A stretch of DNA of 64,000 nt from Ehretia macrophylla (Eukaryota; Streptophyta; Magnoliopsida; Boraginales; Ehretiaceae), in NCBI GenBank assembly GCA_037974665.1, contig CM075768.1, positions 2,940,501 to 3,004,500 on the forward strand, read 5' to 3'. The position numbers were made by a program, and so were the translations under genes. Below the pieces are notes generated by a model that had not been told where the DNA came from, ran no database searches, and saw only the letters and a program-made list of their open reading frames with translations. Shown here one piece after another: positions 46,719-59,484 of the stretch (position 1 is the first letter of the stretch; the number at the start of each line of letters is the position of its first letter).

Positions 46719-47820
46719 AATAAGTTTTATCCTTGGTCCATATTATGATTCTAGCTTTCTTTTCCTTTTAGACAAGTTACATACATGGATTGAGACTTAA
46801 ACAATACTAACCAAATGTATTTACTAAGTTATTATACCACTCTAATCAACTCTTAATTCAAACTTAAATTACATATCTTTACATAACAATTACATTCGAG
46901 ATCACAAAATAAAATACAAACCAAGATATCCAATTTTACTTTACATAAATTCACTTAAGACATTCAACCAATGCTATAAACAATCAAGGGGACACTTGAT
47001 CTTCCTCTTCTATCTCTTGAGACTAACTCCGCCAAGCCTGTAAAACATTAAAAAGAGGGGTGAGTAAAATACTATTGCTCAGTGAGGGAGGGAAACAATT
47101 TTCTAGGGAGCTTTCGAAAATATTTCATGCAATGCAAACAAGCAATTATAAAGTTAAATAACAATACTAGATAAATAAGCCAATATTCAACTAAACAATA
47201 CACCTTTAAAGGACACGGGAGGACAAACACAAAAACAACCACGAGAATATGACATAAATACGAGGCAACATTCAAGAATATGAAACTAGATAACATGTAT
47301 AAAAGGATACGATTTCGATTAACCCCATACACTCTAGGTTTATAATCATGATCTTGAACCACGAACCACGAGCACGATCAATTTGCCGGCATAACCCTAA
47401 TCACTCCAGTAGGTGTACTCTGGATGTACCCCGAAATCCTACGACCCAACACCCCCTGGCGATCTCCAGACCAGGTGAGTGAAGGACTAGAGCACGAAGG
47501 TTGAATACTCACTGGCAAGCTCGCTGACACCCGGTGACTATCCAACATATTAGCCCGATGATATGGTTGCGCAACCATGATACGATCTACACAAGATAAC
47601 AGAATTGAGATAATTCAATAAACATATAATCGAGGAACAACAAAGTATGTTGTCGTCGCACGTACGATACAATTAATAAGCAATATAAACAATATAAACG
47701 AGAGATCATACATATTCATTCAATTCATATCAAGGTATACATGCAATTTAACTCACGAGACTCTCCCGATTAGATAAACCATCTATTCAAGTTCACTTAG
47801 ACACTTAACTGGTCAATTCA
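46534..47820 (-). repeat. Right (5') LTR of element G, truncated
   Basis: Begins TGTAACGACCCG on the plus strand and follows the left LTR closely (palindrome at 47565-47576). It then ends abruptly at CTTAACTGGTCAATTC, where Tat gag coding sequence begins. Confidence 0.8.
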
Positions 47821-48248
47821 TTCCAAGGAGATCCACCAGGCCAAGAGGGATGGCGACAAGGAGAAGGAAGGCGAGAAGAAGGAAAAGTCTTCATCTAGGG
47901 TCCAGCCCGGGAATAAGGCACAGAAAGACCGAGGCAAACAGCAACAGCAGAAACAAAGTTTGAGGTTCACCATGTTCACAACGCTTAACATTCCAAGGGA
48001 ACAAATCCTGATGGAGATCCAACACCAGAATCACCTGCTTCCGGTGCCCAAGATGCGGGGCTGATCTGGGAAGCGGAATAGAACCAAATATTGTTGCTAT
48101 CACATGGACTATGGGCACATTGCCGATAAATGAAAACACCTGAAGCAAGAAATCGAGGCTTTGATAGCACGAGGTCACCTAAGAAGGTACATCGACCAAT
48201 AACCGCCTCAGAATCCCGACTCAGGAGGAGGCAAAGATAGGGAGAGAA
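47821..48248 (+). pseudogene. Gag C-terminal part of element F
   Basis: Reads EIHQAKRDGDKEKEG, a Lys/Gln-rich stretch, IPREQILMEIQHQ, then KYCCYHMDYGHIADK: a zinc-knuckle remnant in which the last Cys position is replaced by a stop, followed by EIEALIARGHLRRY. Stops near 48062, 48132 and 48200. The frame rejoins at 50539 after removal of H. Confidence 0.8.
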
Positions 48249-50533
48249 TGTTAGAGATGTGCCCTAATGCTACATATTTGGATGACATATATTGGGGCAT
48301 TTTGACATTTACTTATGGCATTAGTGTTTATATGTTCATTTACATATTGACATAATTAAGACATTCATATTCTCCTTCTTTACGTGTATGAATGAGTCCT
48401 TAGGATTTTCATTAGAGGAATGTATTCTAAAAGCGTTTAGAATATGTTGGCGTATTTCCTTAATATGATAAATACTTAAAGTGTTCATAGTCCTTAGATT
48501 ATTTGATCGGGACTTTAATAATCAATTACGGACTATCACATATGTTGTTACCTTTGATTAACATAGAGATGTTAATGATAAAAGATGGTGAGCCACGTGC
48601 CATAATAGCATAGCGATACTAACAAACATGTGGATGACTATTAGTCGAATAGATCATTGAATGTGACGTGAATAACAAATTACATGACTTTGGATTAATA
48701 ATTTGTTAATCGTTGCGATTGTCCATGTAATCCTTAGACTTGAGATATTACGGTTGTCATATGTATTGGGGTTTGATTCTAGTGTTTGGACAATGATTGT
48801 TTTGACAAACGAGATGAGATACGTCATCTCGCAGTTTCATTCGTCTGGTATAGTGATTGACAAGTAGTGGTCAAGAGAGGATTCGTTAACCTCCGACGTG
48901 AGGCGATGTCCTATACGATCTAAGATTGGTTGTTTTGATGAGGAAATCCTTGGCCAAGGTATGAATGATGGAGAAAAGGGTTTTCCATGTGTCATCTCTC
49001 ATTACACCAATTAGATCTATGCATGGTATCGAGTTTATGAACTTAATCGAATCATGGTTCTTGCTCGACGGGACAATTAATGGAAGGATTGGATTGCACG
49101 ATAATCGGCGACCATAAATAGATTCACTTGAATAAGACTTCATTGCTTTATAAACTGTCTTGATACGTTGGTAGCTAGAACGTCACTCAAGAACTATGAG
49201 GGTGTTTTGAGAATGACGGGAGACATTCTCTAAACAAATCGAATAGCTCGATTAACATTGAAAGTGTTTAACGTTTCTTCAGTGCTATATAGTAGTGAAT
49301 CTAGAAAGTCACACACAATAGAGCATGGTGAATGTTTTTCCTATTGAGCTTGATTTAGTTTCTCTTAAATTGTTAAAGTGTTAACAATTGCGTTTAGTTT
49401 CTCTTGAATTATTAAAGTGTTAATAATTGCATTTAGTTTCTCTTGAATTGTTAAAGTGTTAACAATTATATTTTGTTTCTCTTATATTGTTAAGGAGTTA
49501 ACAATTGTGTAATTGTTAAGGAGTTAACAATTGTGTAATTGTTAAGGAGTTAACAATGGTGTAATTGACCTTTTAAAAGTTATTGAGGTCAATATGCAAT
49601 TATTATTGAGTGTTGGGGCTAATGTGAAAATATGAAAAGGTTGTTTTCATAATTTCAACTAATTGTGATTAAGTTGAATATTTAAATACATTAGTGGAAA
49701 AATACTACAATAAAAGAAACAAAAGATGACAAAGTTGTCGTCTTTTCTTTTCTAACAAAGAGACAACACAACCAAGAATTGAGAAAGGTTGTCTTCTCTT
49801 TTGTTTAAAAGTTGGGACAACAATGAGGAAAGTAAGGAAAAAAGATGACAAGGCTTGTCATCTTTTTCTTCTCTCCACACTTTGGAGAAAGAAAAAAGAT
49901 GAAGAAAAAAAAATTGTCTTCTTCTTGAACATAGAATAGAGTTGTCATCATCTCTCTCTCTCTCCTCAAGCCTCCATGGCTGAAAATCAGAGAAAAACGC
50001 AGCAAATAATGAGAAGAAGAAGTCTTATCTTCTTCATTATCTTCATCATACATGGCTGAAAAATGAAGCAAAAGAGATGAAGTTGTCTTCTCTTCTTCTT
50101 CACCAAAACGTAGCCATGAACAAGGAAGAAGAAGGAAATGGTTTTGCTCTCTTCTTCACCAACAAGCTCATAAATCTTCCATGATAGATCTAGCACAAAA
50201 CAACTACGGAAATGGAGAAGCCATTCATTGCTCGTGTGGACGGACTAGAGCCCTTGTGCTTTCAAGGGGTGGTGTTTTCAATCAAGTGAACAAAATTTCA
50301 GATTTGTGGCTTCCTTGAGTTGTCTACAAGAGGTATCATATTCTTCTATCTCTTGTCAATATATATATTTGCTATATATATGTTTTGCATATGTTAATCA
50401 CATGATATCAAGATTAGAGTTTCATATGAACATTTGCTTTGAATTCCTGAAAAATTTTTGAATGCCATGTTTTCGCTTCCGCTCGATTCTTAGCAAGATA
50501 ATGTTTATAGCTCTAAATATACAAGATCCTTCA
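48249..50533. mobile_element. Element H: LTR-type insertion, probably a solo LTR
   Basis: Starts TGTTAGAGATGTGCCC and ends ATCCTTCA, TG...CA, flanked by GAGAA on both sides (48244-48248 and 50534-50538). Removal of H and one GAGAA restores the F gag frame. The 2285 bp contain no gag/pol motif and no primer site. The start resembles copia LTRs, but orientation and family are uncertain. It contains a hairpin-rich tandem array. Confidence 0.8.
49354..49565. repeat. Tandem array of hairpin units inside element H
   Basis: Four 39-bp units starting TTTAGTTTCTCTT (49354, 49393, 49432, 49471) run into three 26-bp units centred on TAAGGAGTTAACAATT (49491, 49517, 49543). Most units hold the inverted pair AATTGTTAA...TTAACAATT, able to form a stem of 8-9 bp. 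Confidence 0.85.
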
Positions 50534-50599
50534 GAGAAGTCCACCAAGACGCCATCTAGGGGGTGGGCACTTAGCTGTGGTCGAGACAATTGCAGGGGG
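50534..50599 (+). pseudogene. Gag/protease linker of element F between H and E
   Basis: Reads SPPRRHLGGGHLAVVETIAGG in the F frame, then element E begins. The VVETIAGG motif is the usual Tat segment before the protease. Confidence 0.75.
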
Positions 50600-52917
50600 T
50601 GTCACACCTCGACCCGACCCTACTCTAAAGGGTAAGTCCGGACCCAACAAACGGACAGAGTCTCTTTTTTACCGTGGACTATCCAGTTACCTGCACTTAG
50701 AAGAAATATACCACAACAACAATATACAAACATATTCCCACAATATATATAACCATTATACATCCATAAGCCTTCCATTTAAGTTCTTTAGATAGTTCAA
50801 GACTTAGCTAGACATGACCACAACCTTAACTTAGTCCATTTCAAGCATGCAAACTAAACTAGACAATAAAGCAAAACATTAAAGTTATTACATGCCAACT
50901 ACTCCCTCAATAGTTAAATACAATCCTCCACATCATATATATATACAAGACCATAAGGTCTCAAAATAGAACATAGATACAACAAGTTCATATTCTTCAC
51001 AACCAGCATACAAGCAATCCAACCTCAGCAAGCAACAGTCAAGGCAAAGGATCAATGTGAACTTCTTCTTCCTCTATCAACAGTTGGGGATTTACCTCAG
51101 CCTCTCCTAAAATATGTTAAAAAGAGGAATGAGCAAACACAGTTGCTTAGTGAGGGAGGAGAACAGTTAATCAGGGTGTTTTCAAAATCCTTTTCGTGCA
51201 ATGGAACAGTTAACCACAAGTTCAAGTAGCTATTCAATATAGAACAATTAAACAACTAAATACCACACATTTAAAAGGATACGATCTCAATAACCCTAAA
51301 TACTCCAAAGTCTTGATCTCGATCACGAACCTCGATCCACGAATCATGAACTCGATCAATTTGCCGGCATAACCCCAAACACTCTAGTGGGTGTATTTCG
51401 GATGTATCCTGAAATCCTACGACCTAACATCCCCCGGTGATCTCCAGACTAGGTGAGTGAGGGACTAGAGCACGGAATTGAATATCCACTGGCAAGCCTG
51501 CTGTCGCCCAGTGAATATCCAACACATTTACCCCAACAATATGGTTGCGCAACCACAATGCAATGCACTCAAGATAACAATAGTTGAGATGATTCAATAA
51601 ACAAATAATCGAGGGACAACAAAGTAGGTTGTCCTTGCACGTAAGTTACAATAAATAAGCAATATAAACAAAATATAAGAATATAAATTCAATTCATAAT
51701 AATGCAACCATTCAAACCAACTCACCAAACTTCTCCAATTAGTTAAACACTCTATACAAGTACATTTAAACACCTAACTAGCCAATTGCAAGACCATTAC
51801 CAACAACTAAATCAATTTTCTATAAACTAGTCCTTTAGTTCAATTATATGCACATATTACACATAAACCACGTAGTCCACCAACCAACTATTCCATACCT
51901 CTAAGGACACTTTATGACACCTTTTAATGCTAGGATAACTGATTTTTAACTACAACTGCCACTTAACCCCCAAAGTCCCCTTTGTTACTTTATACTACAA
52001 GTCCCCAACTTACACATTTAAGCAATGCCATAAATGCACCATAGCCACTACCTAACACATTTAACATCAACCAATGCATCCAAACACTCTCGGACAACAA
52101 ACATACACATGGCCCCTTTTGTGTTCAATTCATTTAATCAAGTTTTAATCAAGTTCCAACCATTTTAAACACTAATCTAGGTTTAATATTACCTATGGCA
52201 CACTTAGATATCATATAATCAATCTTATAATCAAGAAACAACATTTAGCCCTAAACGTTACTATTCATCAGCTTCAACCTTTAGACATTTGCAACAACTA
52301 GCAATTCAAGCCATTCAATGCTATAAAACAAGTCTTTGTAGCTAGGAAACTCTAAATCATACAATAATCTAGCATTATATTTGCATATAACATCAAAATG
52401 AAAGTTTACATAAAACTAGCAAAAGCTTTAAATACTAAACAAATGCAATTCTCTCACCTAATATTTATAGATGCTAGGAAATGGCTTAGTGAAGCTTGAA
52501 AACCTTTGAAATAAGCTTGGAAGACACCAATTTGACAAAGCCTTAGCTCAACTTTCTCCCTTTTCCTTTCTCTATGCTGTCGGGTTCTTGGGGGGTGTTT
52601 GGGGTTTTTTTTCTTTTGTTTTATGCTATATGTAATGTATGTAGGATATATAATGTATAAATTATGTATACAGTATAATTGGGCCTAGTTAAAATGTGTA
52701 AATAAATAATATCAAAGCCCAAAAACCAATTAAAATCTAACTAGCCCAAACTAACATTGTTTTTACTATTCCTACGGTAGCAAAAACATTTTTGTAACTC
52801 ACTCTTTGGGCATGCAATGCACAAAATAACAATGAAAGAATACTACATATAAGTTAATAAAAATAGGAAAAATGCTAATTCGCGAAAATAAAATAGTCAA
52901 AAATTAGCCCCGTCTAC
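50600..52917 (-). repeat. 3' LTR of element E
   Basis: Plus-strand start TGTCACACCTCGACCC. Its outer transcription-start end is slightly deleted (GGGGTAGACGGGGC in place of the fuller right copy). It contains the palindrome GGTTGCGCAACC at 51543-51554. Confidence 0.85.
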
Positions 52918-52989
52918 CCCTTAAATTAATTGCGTCCTCGCAATTCCTTACATGGTTCGGCAAATAAATCTATATTTTGGGCCTTCATC

Positions 52990-54290
52990 TGATCTTCTCT
53001 CTCCCATGTAGCATCCTCAATCTAGAATCTTCACCATCAGAATACTTTTAGTGCAGAGTTCCTGAACCTTTCGATCTATAACTCGAATTGGCTTCTTTGT
53101 ATATGATAAAGTCTCACTAATCTGCAAAGGTTCTGGCTCAAGGATGTGTGAAGGATCCGGATGATATTTTCTAAGCATCAACACATGAAAAACATCGTGC
53201 AGTCTAGCTAAACTCGGAGGTAAAACCAATCTGTAAGCTAATGCACAAATCTTCCCAGTAATTTCAAATGGTCCTACAAATCTAGGACAACTTACCACCT
53301 TTTCCATGCCAAATCAAACCCTTACGAGGAGAGATTTTCAAAAACACTTGATCACCCACAACAAACTCCAAGTCTTGATGGCGTCTATCAGCATAACTTT
53401 TCTACCGACTCTGAGCTGTGATTATTCTTTTACGGATAAGTTGAACATTATCTATCATTTTAACCATTTCTGGCAACACATTCGGATCAATTGTTCTAAT
53501 TTCTCCAACCTCATCCTAGTACAATGGAAATTTGCATTTACGTCCATATAATGCCTCATAAAGAGCCATGCCAATAGTAGCTTGATAACTATTGTTGTAG
53601 GAAAACTCCGCAAGAGGTAAGTATCTCTCCCACCTCTTACCAAAGTCTAGAACACAAGCTCGTAACATTCCTCTAGAATTCTGATAGTTCTTTTAGATTG
53701 ACCATCCGTTTGAGGGTGATACGCAGTGCTAAAGCTTAATTTAGTTCCTAGTGCCTTCTGTAACTTTTGCCAGAATTGAGATGTGAAACAGGGATCTCTG
53801 TCTAACACAATGCTTGCTAGAGTCCCGTGATGTTTTACAATGTTTGTAATATAAAGCTCGACTAACTTGTCAAGACTATCTTGTTTGTTCATGGCAATGA
53901 AATGAGATGTCTTGGTTAATCTGTCCACAACAACCCAAACAGAATCACAACCCTTTAGAGTCCTTGGCAGGTCCGTCACAAAATCTATAGTAATATGGTC
54001 CTATTTTCACTGAGCAATAGACAATGGTTGTAATAATCCAGCTGGTCTCTGATGCTCTGCTTTAACCTTATGGCAAGTCAAACACTTAGATACATATTCA
54101 GCAATTTCCCTCTTCATGTTGTTCCACCAGAAGTTTTGCTTTAAATCCTTGTATATTTTAGTACTGCCTGGATGGATAATATATTTAGAACTATAAGCCA
54201 CTGATAGAATTTCATTCTTTAATGTCAGATCACCAAGGACACAAATTATATTCTTATATCTGAAAATGTCGTCATCATGCAATCTGAAGT
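52990..54290 (-). pseudogene. Integrase of element E
   Basis: Zinc-binding H..H..C..C region (CLTCHKVKAEHQRPAG) at about 54100-54030, catalytic core with DLPRTLKG near 53979 and LDRDPCFTSQFW (second Asp) near 53800. The third residue, normally Glu in DGQSERT, is Lys here (DGQSKRT, about 53700), which should abolish activity. The C-terminal part 53307-53017 has RFVGPFEI and LPPSLARLHDVFHV. Stops and frameshifts at about 54005, 53645 and 53400. The enzyme would insert element DNA into chromatin. Confidence 0.85.
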
Positions 54291-54399
54291 CCGATTCTCC
54301 CCTTTTTGATTTTTCTTGGATCTTTAGAATCTGCGGATCTGCCTGTTATGCTTCACGAATTCTTGACAACAACAGAGATTGAATTTGTAATCCTGCAAA

Positions 54400-55690
54400 T
54401 TGAATCCCAGTCTCTGTAGTTTCTGGTTCCCACAAACACATTTTTTTCCATAGACTCCCAATTCTTAATAACCAAGCTTGCAACTGTAGCTTTTCGGCTT
54501 AATGCATCGACAACAATATTAGCTTTACCAAGTAGATAACTAATAGTACAATTGTAATCATCCAGCAGTTCTAACCATTGTCTCTATCTCATATTCAAGT
54601 CTTTCTGTGAGAACAAGTATTTCAAACTTTTGTGATCTGTAAAAATCTCAAATTTGTTGCCCCACAAGTAATGACGCCACTTCTTTAATGCAAAGACTAT
54701 TGCAGCTAGCTCAAGATCATGAGTAGGGTAATTGAGTTCATAAGGCTTCAACTTTCTCGATGCATATGTAATCACCTTACCATGTTGCATTAGTATACAA
54801 TCTAAACCCTCTTTGGAAGCGTCACTATAGATCACAAAGTTCTCAGTCCCCTCAGGCAAAACAAGTATAGGAGCAATAGTTAATCTCTTCTTCAATTCTT
54901 GGAAACTAGCCTCGCACTTGTCATCCCAATTGAAAACAATCTTCTTTTGTGTTAGTTGAGTCAAAGGCCCTGCAATCTTTGAAAAGTCTTTAACAAATCT
55001 CCTGTAATACCCAGTTAGCCCTAGAAAGCTGCGGATTTCAATTACAGTTTCGGGCCGTTTCCACGATAACACCACTTCTATCATTGGTGGATCCACATAA
55101 ATTCCCTGCTGTGAGATAATATGACCTAAGAAAGCAACTTGATTCAACCATAACTCGCATTTACGGAATTTAGCAAATAGCTTGTGTTCTTACAAAGTCT
55201 GCAATACAATCCGCAAGTGTTACTCGTGTTCAGCCTCAGATTTTGGATACACCAGTATATCATCAATAAAAATCACAACAAATTGATCCAGATACGGTCG
55301 AAACGCCCTTCGCATCAAATCCATGAAAGAAGATGGAGAATTTGTTAACCCAAATGGCAGCACAACAAATTCATAATGACCATACCTAGTTCGGAAGGCT
55401 GTTTTCGGCACATCTTCTTTCCGGATTCTGAGCTGATAGTAGCCCTATCTCAAATCAAACTTAGAATCCTTGTAACTGATCAAATAACTCTTAAATCAAA
55501 GGTAAGGGATATTTATTCTTTATGGTTACCTGAATGAGACCCTTGTAATCAATACACAACCGAAGAGAGCCATATTTCTTTTTCACAAACAGTACTAGTG
55601 TAACCCATGGTGAAGAACTAGGTTGTATAAACTCCTTTTCAATCAATCCTGCAATTGTACTTTCAATTCTTGCAATTTAGGTAGGGTCAT
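54400..55690 (-). pseudogene. Reverse transcriptase and RNase H of element E
   Basis: [22 protein letters not shown], then [11 protein letters not shown] with the catalytic FIDD (55411-55220). The thumb and connection follow after frameshifts: [15 protein letters not shown] and [14 protein letters not shown]. RNase [50 protein letters not shown] (55147-54584). 55690-55440 holds a broken RT N-terminus. Catalytic residues of RT and RNase H are still readable; the frame is not continuous. Confidence 0.85.
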
Positions 55691-55743
55691 TCTATACGGA
55701 GTTCTGGAATGGGTGATATCCCTGGCAACAGATCAATAACAAA

Positions 55744-56310
55744 TTATATCTCCCAATTGGGTAGCAAACCCAACAACTCCTCAGGGAATACTCCAGGAAA
55801 TTCTTTTATAATAGGCACCTTATTCAATTTCAATTTATCAGTTGGTTGATTAATCAAGTATGCTAAGTACGCCTCACAACCCTTACTCAACAATTTAGAA
55901 GCTTTAATTGAAGATATTATAGGAGTTCCAGTTGATTTACGACTCCTTACTATTTCAATCACAGGTTGGTCAGGTATTTGTAATCTTATAATTTTCTTTC
56001 TACAGTCAAGTTGAGCATAATGTCTCTCCAACCAATCCATCCCCAGTATGATTTCAAAGTCCTGAAAAGGCAGAATAATTAAGTCAATAGGAAAAGTACA
56101 ACCTTGAATACAAATTTCACATGTTTTACATACCGACTCCGTGATGAATTTTGTTCCCATAGGTATGTCTACCTTAATTTTATATGGTAGTTTATCTACT
56201 TTCGAAGCAACAGTTTGTGCACACATAGGAGTGATAAAAGAATGTATAGCCTTGGTATCATTTAAAACTGTAGCCGACTGATTATTAATGAGAAAAGTAC
56301 CTTCTACCAC
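55744..56310 (-). pseudogene. Protease and linker of element E
   Basis: Retropepsin-like fold: LNDTKAIHSFI stands where FDSGATHSFI is usual, keeping Asp but changing the following Ser-Gly. ILGMDWLERHYAQLDC follows, then the pre-RT linker EFPGVFPEELLGLLP. Open for 188 codons. Confidence 0.85.
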
Positions 56311-56399
56311 TACGGTCGTCTTTGGGAGCTGCTCCTGATCTAAGGCAAAGACTCGAGCCTAGGCTCGCTGAGCTGGGGCTGCACCTAAAGCTCTAGTCT

Positions 56400-57040
56400 G
56401 ACTAGTTTATCCTGAGGCTTGTCCCTATACTCCTTTAAACTTGACGCAATCCTTGATCCTGTGTTGGTCACTGCTACAACCTGTACACGTGCTTGATTTT
56501 TTCCAGCAATTTTCTTCAGTATGGCCCTTTCGCTGACAGTAGTTGCACTGCTGATTTTGTCTTGCGATAGTGCCTCCTGTAGGAGCTTTGTATGTAGATG
56601 TAGTAGTACTACCCTACTGAGATCTGGCTACAGTTGGTCGGGACAAGCTCTGTGTCTGACTTTGTATCAGTCTAGACTGTGTTTGTGACTGAACAGGCCC
56701 TAGGTAGCTCTATGACTGATACTATCTCTGCTACTGACCCTGACCTTGGCTGACCGACTGAGTCTGTCTCGGTGCCTCTTGACTCCGAGATAGGAATGGC
56801 CTCTTATTGGGTTGACTGGACCCAACTAACAACTCTGCCTTACGTTTTCCAAATTTGGACATTGCATGCCTGACATCAGTATAGGTAGTAAACTGATGAG
56901 AAGTTAAGTTTAGCTTAATGTTTGGCCTTAGAACCAGAACAAACCGCTGAATCCTCTGTCTCTCAGACTGTACTAACTCAGGCATATAGTGGGACAACTT
57001 GTCAAATGTGACCTCATACTGAGTGATTGTCATGTTGCCC
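56400..57040 (-). pseudogene. Gag C-terminal half of element E with two zinc knuckles
   Basis: After the solo LTR gag continues as MTITQYEVTFDKLSHYMPELV, then RHAMSKFGKRKAEL and a Gln/Ser-rich region. CNYCQRKGHTEENC (about 56550-56510) and CTGCSSDQHRIKDC (about 56490-56450) are CCHC-type knuckles that bind element RNA. Stops at about 56715, 56620 and 56410. Confidence 0.85.
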
Positions 57041-59484
57041 TGTCACGCCCCAACTCGACCCCTCCTATAATTAGTCAGGACGCAACGGAATTTCGGCAGT
57101 ATAACGACAGTAAATAGGATAACGAGGCTCTAATCCAACGTCACTAGAACATCATACATCAACTCCATAAACCATACAACAAACAACTCCTCAATAAAAT
57201 AACAACATACATCATAACCATATTATACAATAATCATTCCTCGTTATACGCCTCCGTTCCAGCATAATACATGAACCTTAATATACATTGCAAAATATAT
57301 TGATACCAACCTAGCAACCTATACATAGACAAAAGAAAGACTACTAAGATAACATCAACTAATTCATTATCTTTTCAACATCTTATACATTATAAACTAC
57401 AAAGCATACAAAAGTTAACTAGATAATATACAAGATAGTAAAACAATACAACATCAAGGATAAGACTCTGGAACATAAGACTCATCCACGTAAGGCACAT
57501 TTTCCTCTTCAGGAGGCACGTACCCGTAGTCCTGCTCTACAACACCTGTAAGCATGCAATAATAGAGAGTGAGCTTATATAAAATAAGCCCAGTGAGGAT
57601 TCGATAGATCTCTAACATCATTCACTATACTCCTTGGAAAATGATCATTTGAGCAAGTAAACACACAATAACATCAATAATACTATCATCACATAAACTA
57701 TAATGACCATTCAATAAAGGATACACTAGTTGGTGTAGCTCCAAACACCATCACGATCATAACAGCCTTCTTGTGACTCCCATAAACTCACGCACCCGAG
57801 GTACCTCAATAACCTCTCCCTCCATGACACCTCCGTCATGCGAGCTGGAGGTAGTCTCTGGTAGTCATGCCGTTATCAACCCGACAGCCCGATGCTGCCC
57901 GAGAGGTGGCACACACATACCAAAGACTCAGCAATAATAATAAACATCAATCATTCACAGGAGGACAACCTTTTCCGTTGACTATCTCCCGGTTCATCAA
58001 TCATCAATCAATAATCAATCAATAATCATATTATCATCATAATAACATCAATAATCAATTTAACAACAATAACTAAGTTAGATGACAAAGTAGGCCATCC
58101 AACCGAACATGCATTAAACACACAATCAAACCCTAGTTTACCCATCATCAACTCACAATTCAATCACTCAAACACCACCCAATCATCTAAAGGCATAACT
58201 TAGCATTTTAAAGAAAGACAACCTAAAGTTCAAATATTCATATCTTACATTCTACTAATCCAAACAACTCCAAACCAGTTTCTATCACTCATCCATTCAA
58301 TCAACTACATTAGCCCCCTCGGAAACCAACTAAAACACATCCAAATCATGCCCAGCAACCCTAAAACCCTAGTGTGTCATGGCTGAAATTTTCGGACTTT
58401 AGCACCGACCTCGCAATCGAAAATTCGGCATTACAACGGTGCTACCACGTAATTAACAAACTTTTAAAAATCGACGGTAATCGATTTCAACCAATACAAC
58501 TCAAGCTAATCAAGAAATGACAAATAACTCAACTTTAAATACCCGAAAATAAATAATTATGCTACAACAGTTCAAATCTCGCAAGAATACATATAAACAA
58601 TCCTAGGCATGCACTTAGCAATAATCTAACATCAAATTAACATTTTAACGGTTCAATAATCAATTCTACACAAAAACATAAAAGATGAGTTTTGAGATCT
58701 AGAATTTTTCTCTCACCTTTGATGCGATATAAGCCTAGATATGAGTGCAATGCGTGCCCAACAAGTGGAATCCAACTCGGCACGAAAATCTACGGACAAA
58801 AACTAGCTTTTTCTTTGAAAATTTGCTTTGAAAGCTTTGAAGAAAAGCTTTGGTTTTCTCCTATGAAACTCTCGGCCCTTTGTGTGTGTTGAGGGGTGTG
58901 TTTTGTGTTGTGTTTAGTGTGTGTTGGTGATATATGCATAACAGTCAACATTTTAATGAAAGTCAAAGTTGAGAACTTTAGTATTTTTAGTGTTTTCTTG
59001 TCTTTTAAATGCATTTTAACTATCTCTTTGCTCAAAACAAATATGCAACTCCTATGATAGCTCAAGTAGATTATTTTTAGGTGACAAGAAGTTTTACAAT
59101 CAAACAATTTCACCCGAGCCGGCTTAAAACTCTATTTTTGCAAAAGTCGGTGTAAAAACCCTAATAAATTCCTAAGCTGATTTAAAAACCGATTTCATCA
59201 AACACAGGTCTATTAAAGTCCGAGGACTAGGTCTAGAAGGGTTAAAAAGACCAGTTTCAAAATTTTAGCGGACGTGTTTCAAAAATACTATTCACTAAAA
59301 GTCGACGATAAAATTTATGACTCCATTTTTGATGAAAATTTCATGAATGCACATTTAGCATGTTCTAGGAGTATTAATATCAAATTTATCTCATTCTAAG
59401 TCATATAGCACATAAACAGGTCAATTCACGCAAAACGAGAATAAACACGCAAAACGAGATAGGATAGAAAAGTGGGATTTCACA
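57041..59484 (-). mobile_element. Solo LTR I inserted in gag of element E
   Basis: Complete LTR of 2444 bp: minus-strand start TGTGAAATCCCAC, end GGGGCGTGACA. The target duplication is TGCCC at 57036-57040 and 59485-59489, exact. No internal region, primer site or second LTR, so it is the product of LTR-LTR recombination. Same family as the partial LTR at 1-2015, in opposite orientation. Taking it out rejoins gag in frame (LKQG then NMTITQ). Confidence 0.92.

Larger units (their letters stand above)
42908..47820 (-). mobile_element. Element G: non-coding LTR element (LARD-like), one LTR truncated
   Basis: Two related LTRs in direct orientation (42908-45550 and 46534-47820) flank a core of about 1 kb without coding potential. 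A Met-tRNA primer site next to the right LTR and a purine tract (GAAGGGGGAGAG) next to the left show that it reads on the minus strand. The right (5') LTR stops at 47820, at a point equal to about 44178 in the left LTR, so roughly 1.36 kb is deleted together with the middle of F gag. The LTR core resembles that of element E (for example 43790-43930 against 51410-51555), so G may have used the enzymes of an E-like element. That is inference. Confidence 0.8.

Noticed and set aside
49354-49565. CRISPR-like array
   Set aside because: Units are contiguous without unique spacers, in a plant LTR; it is a tandem repeat.
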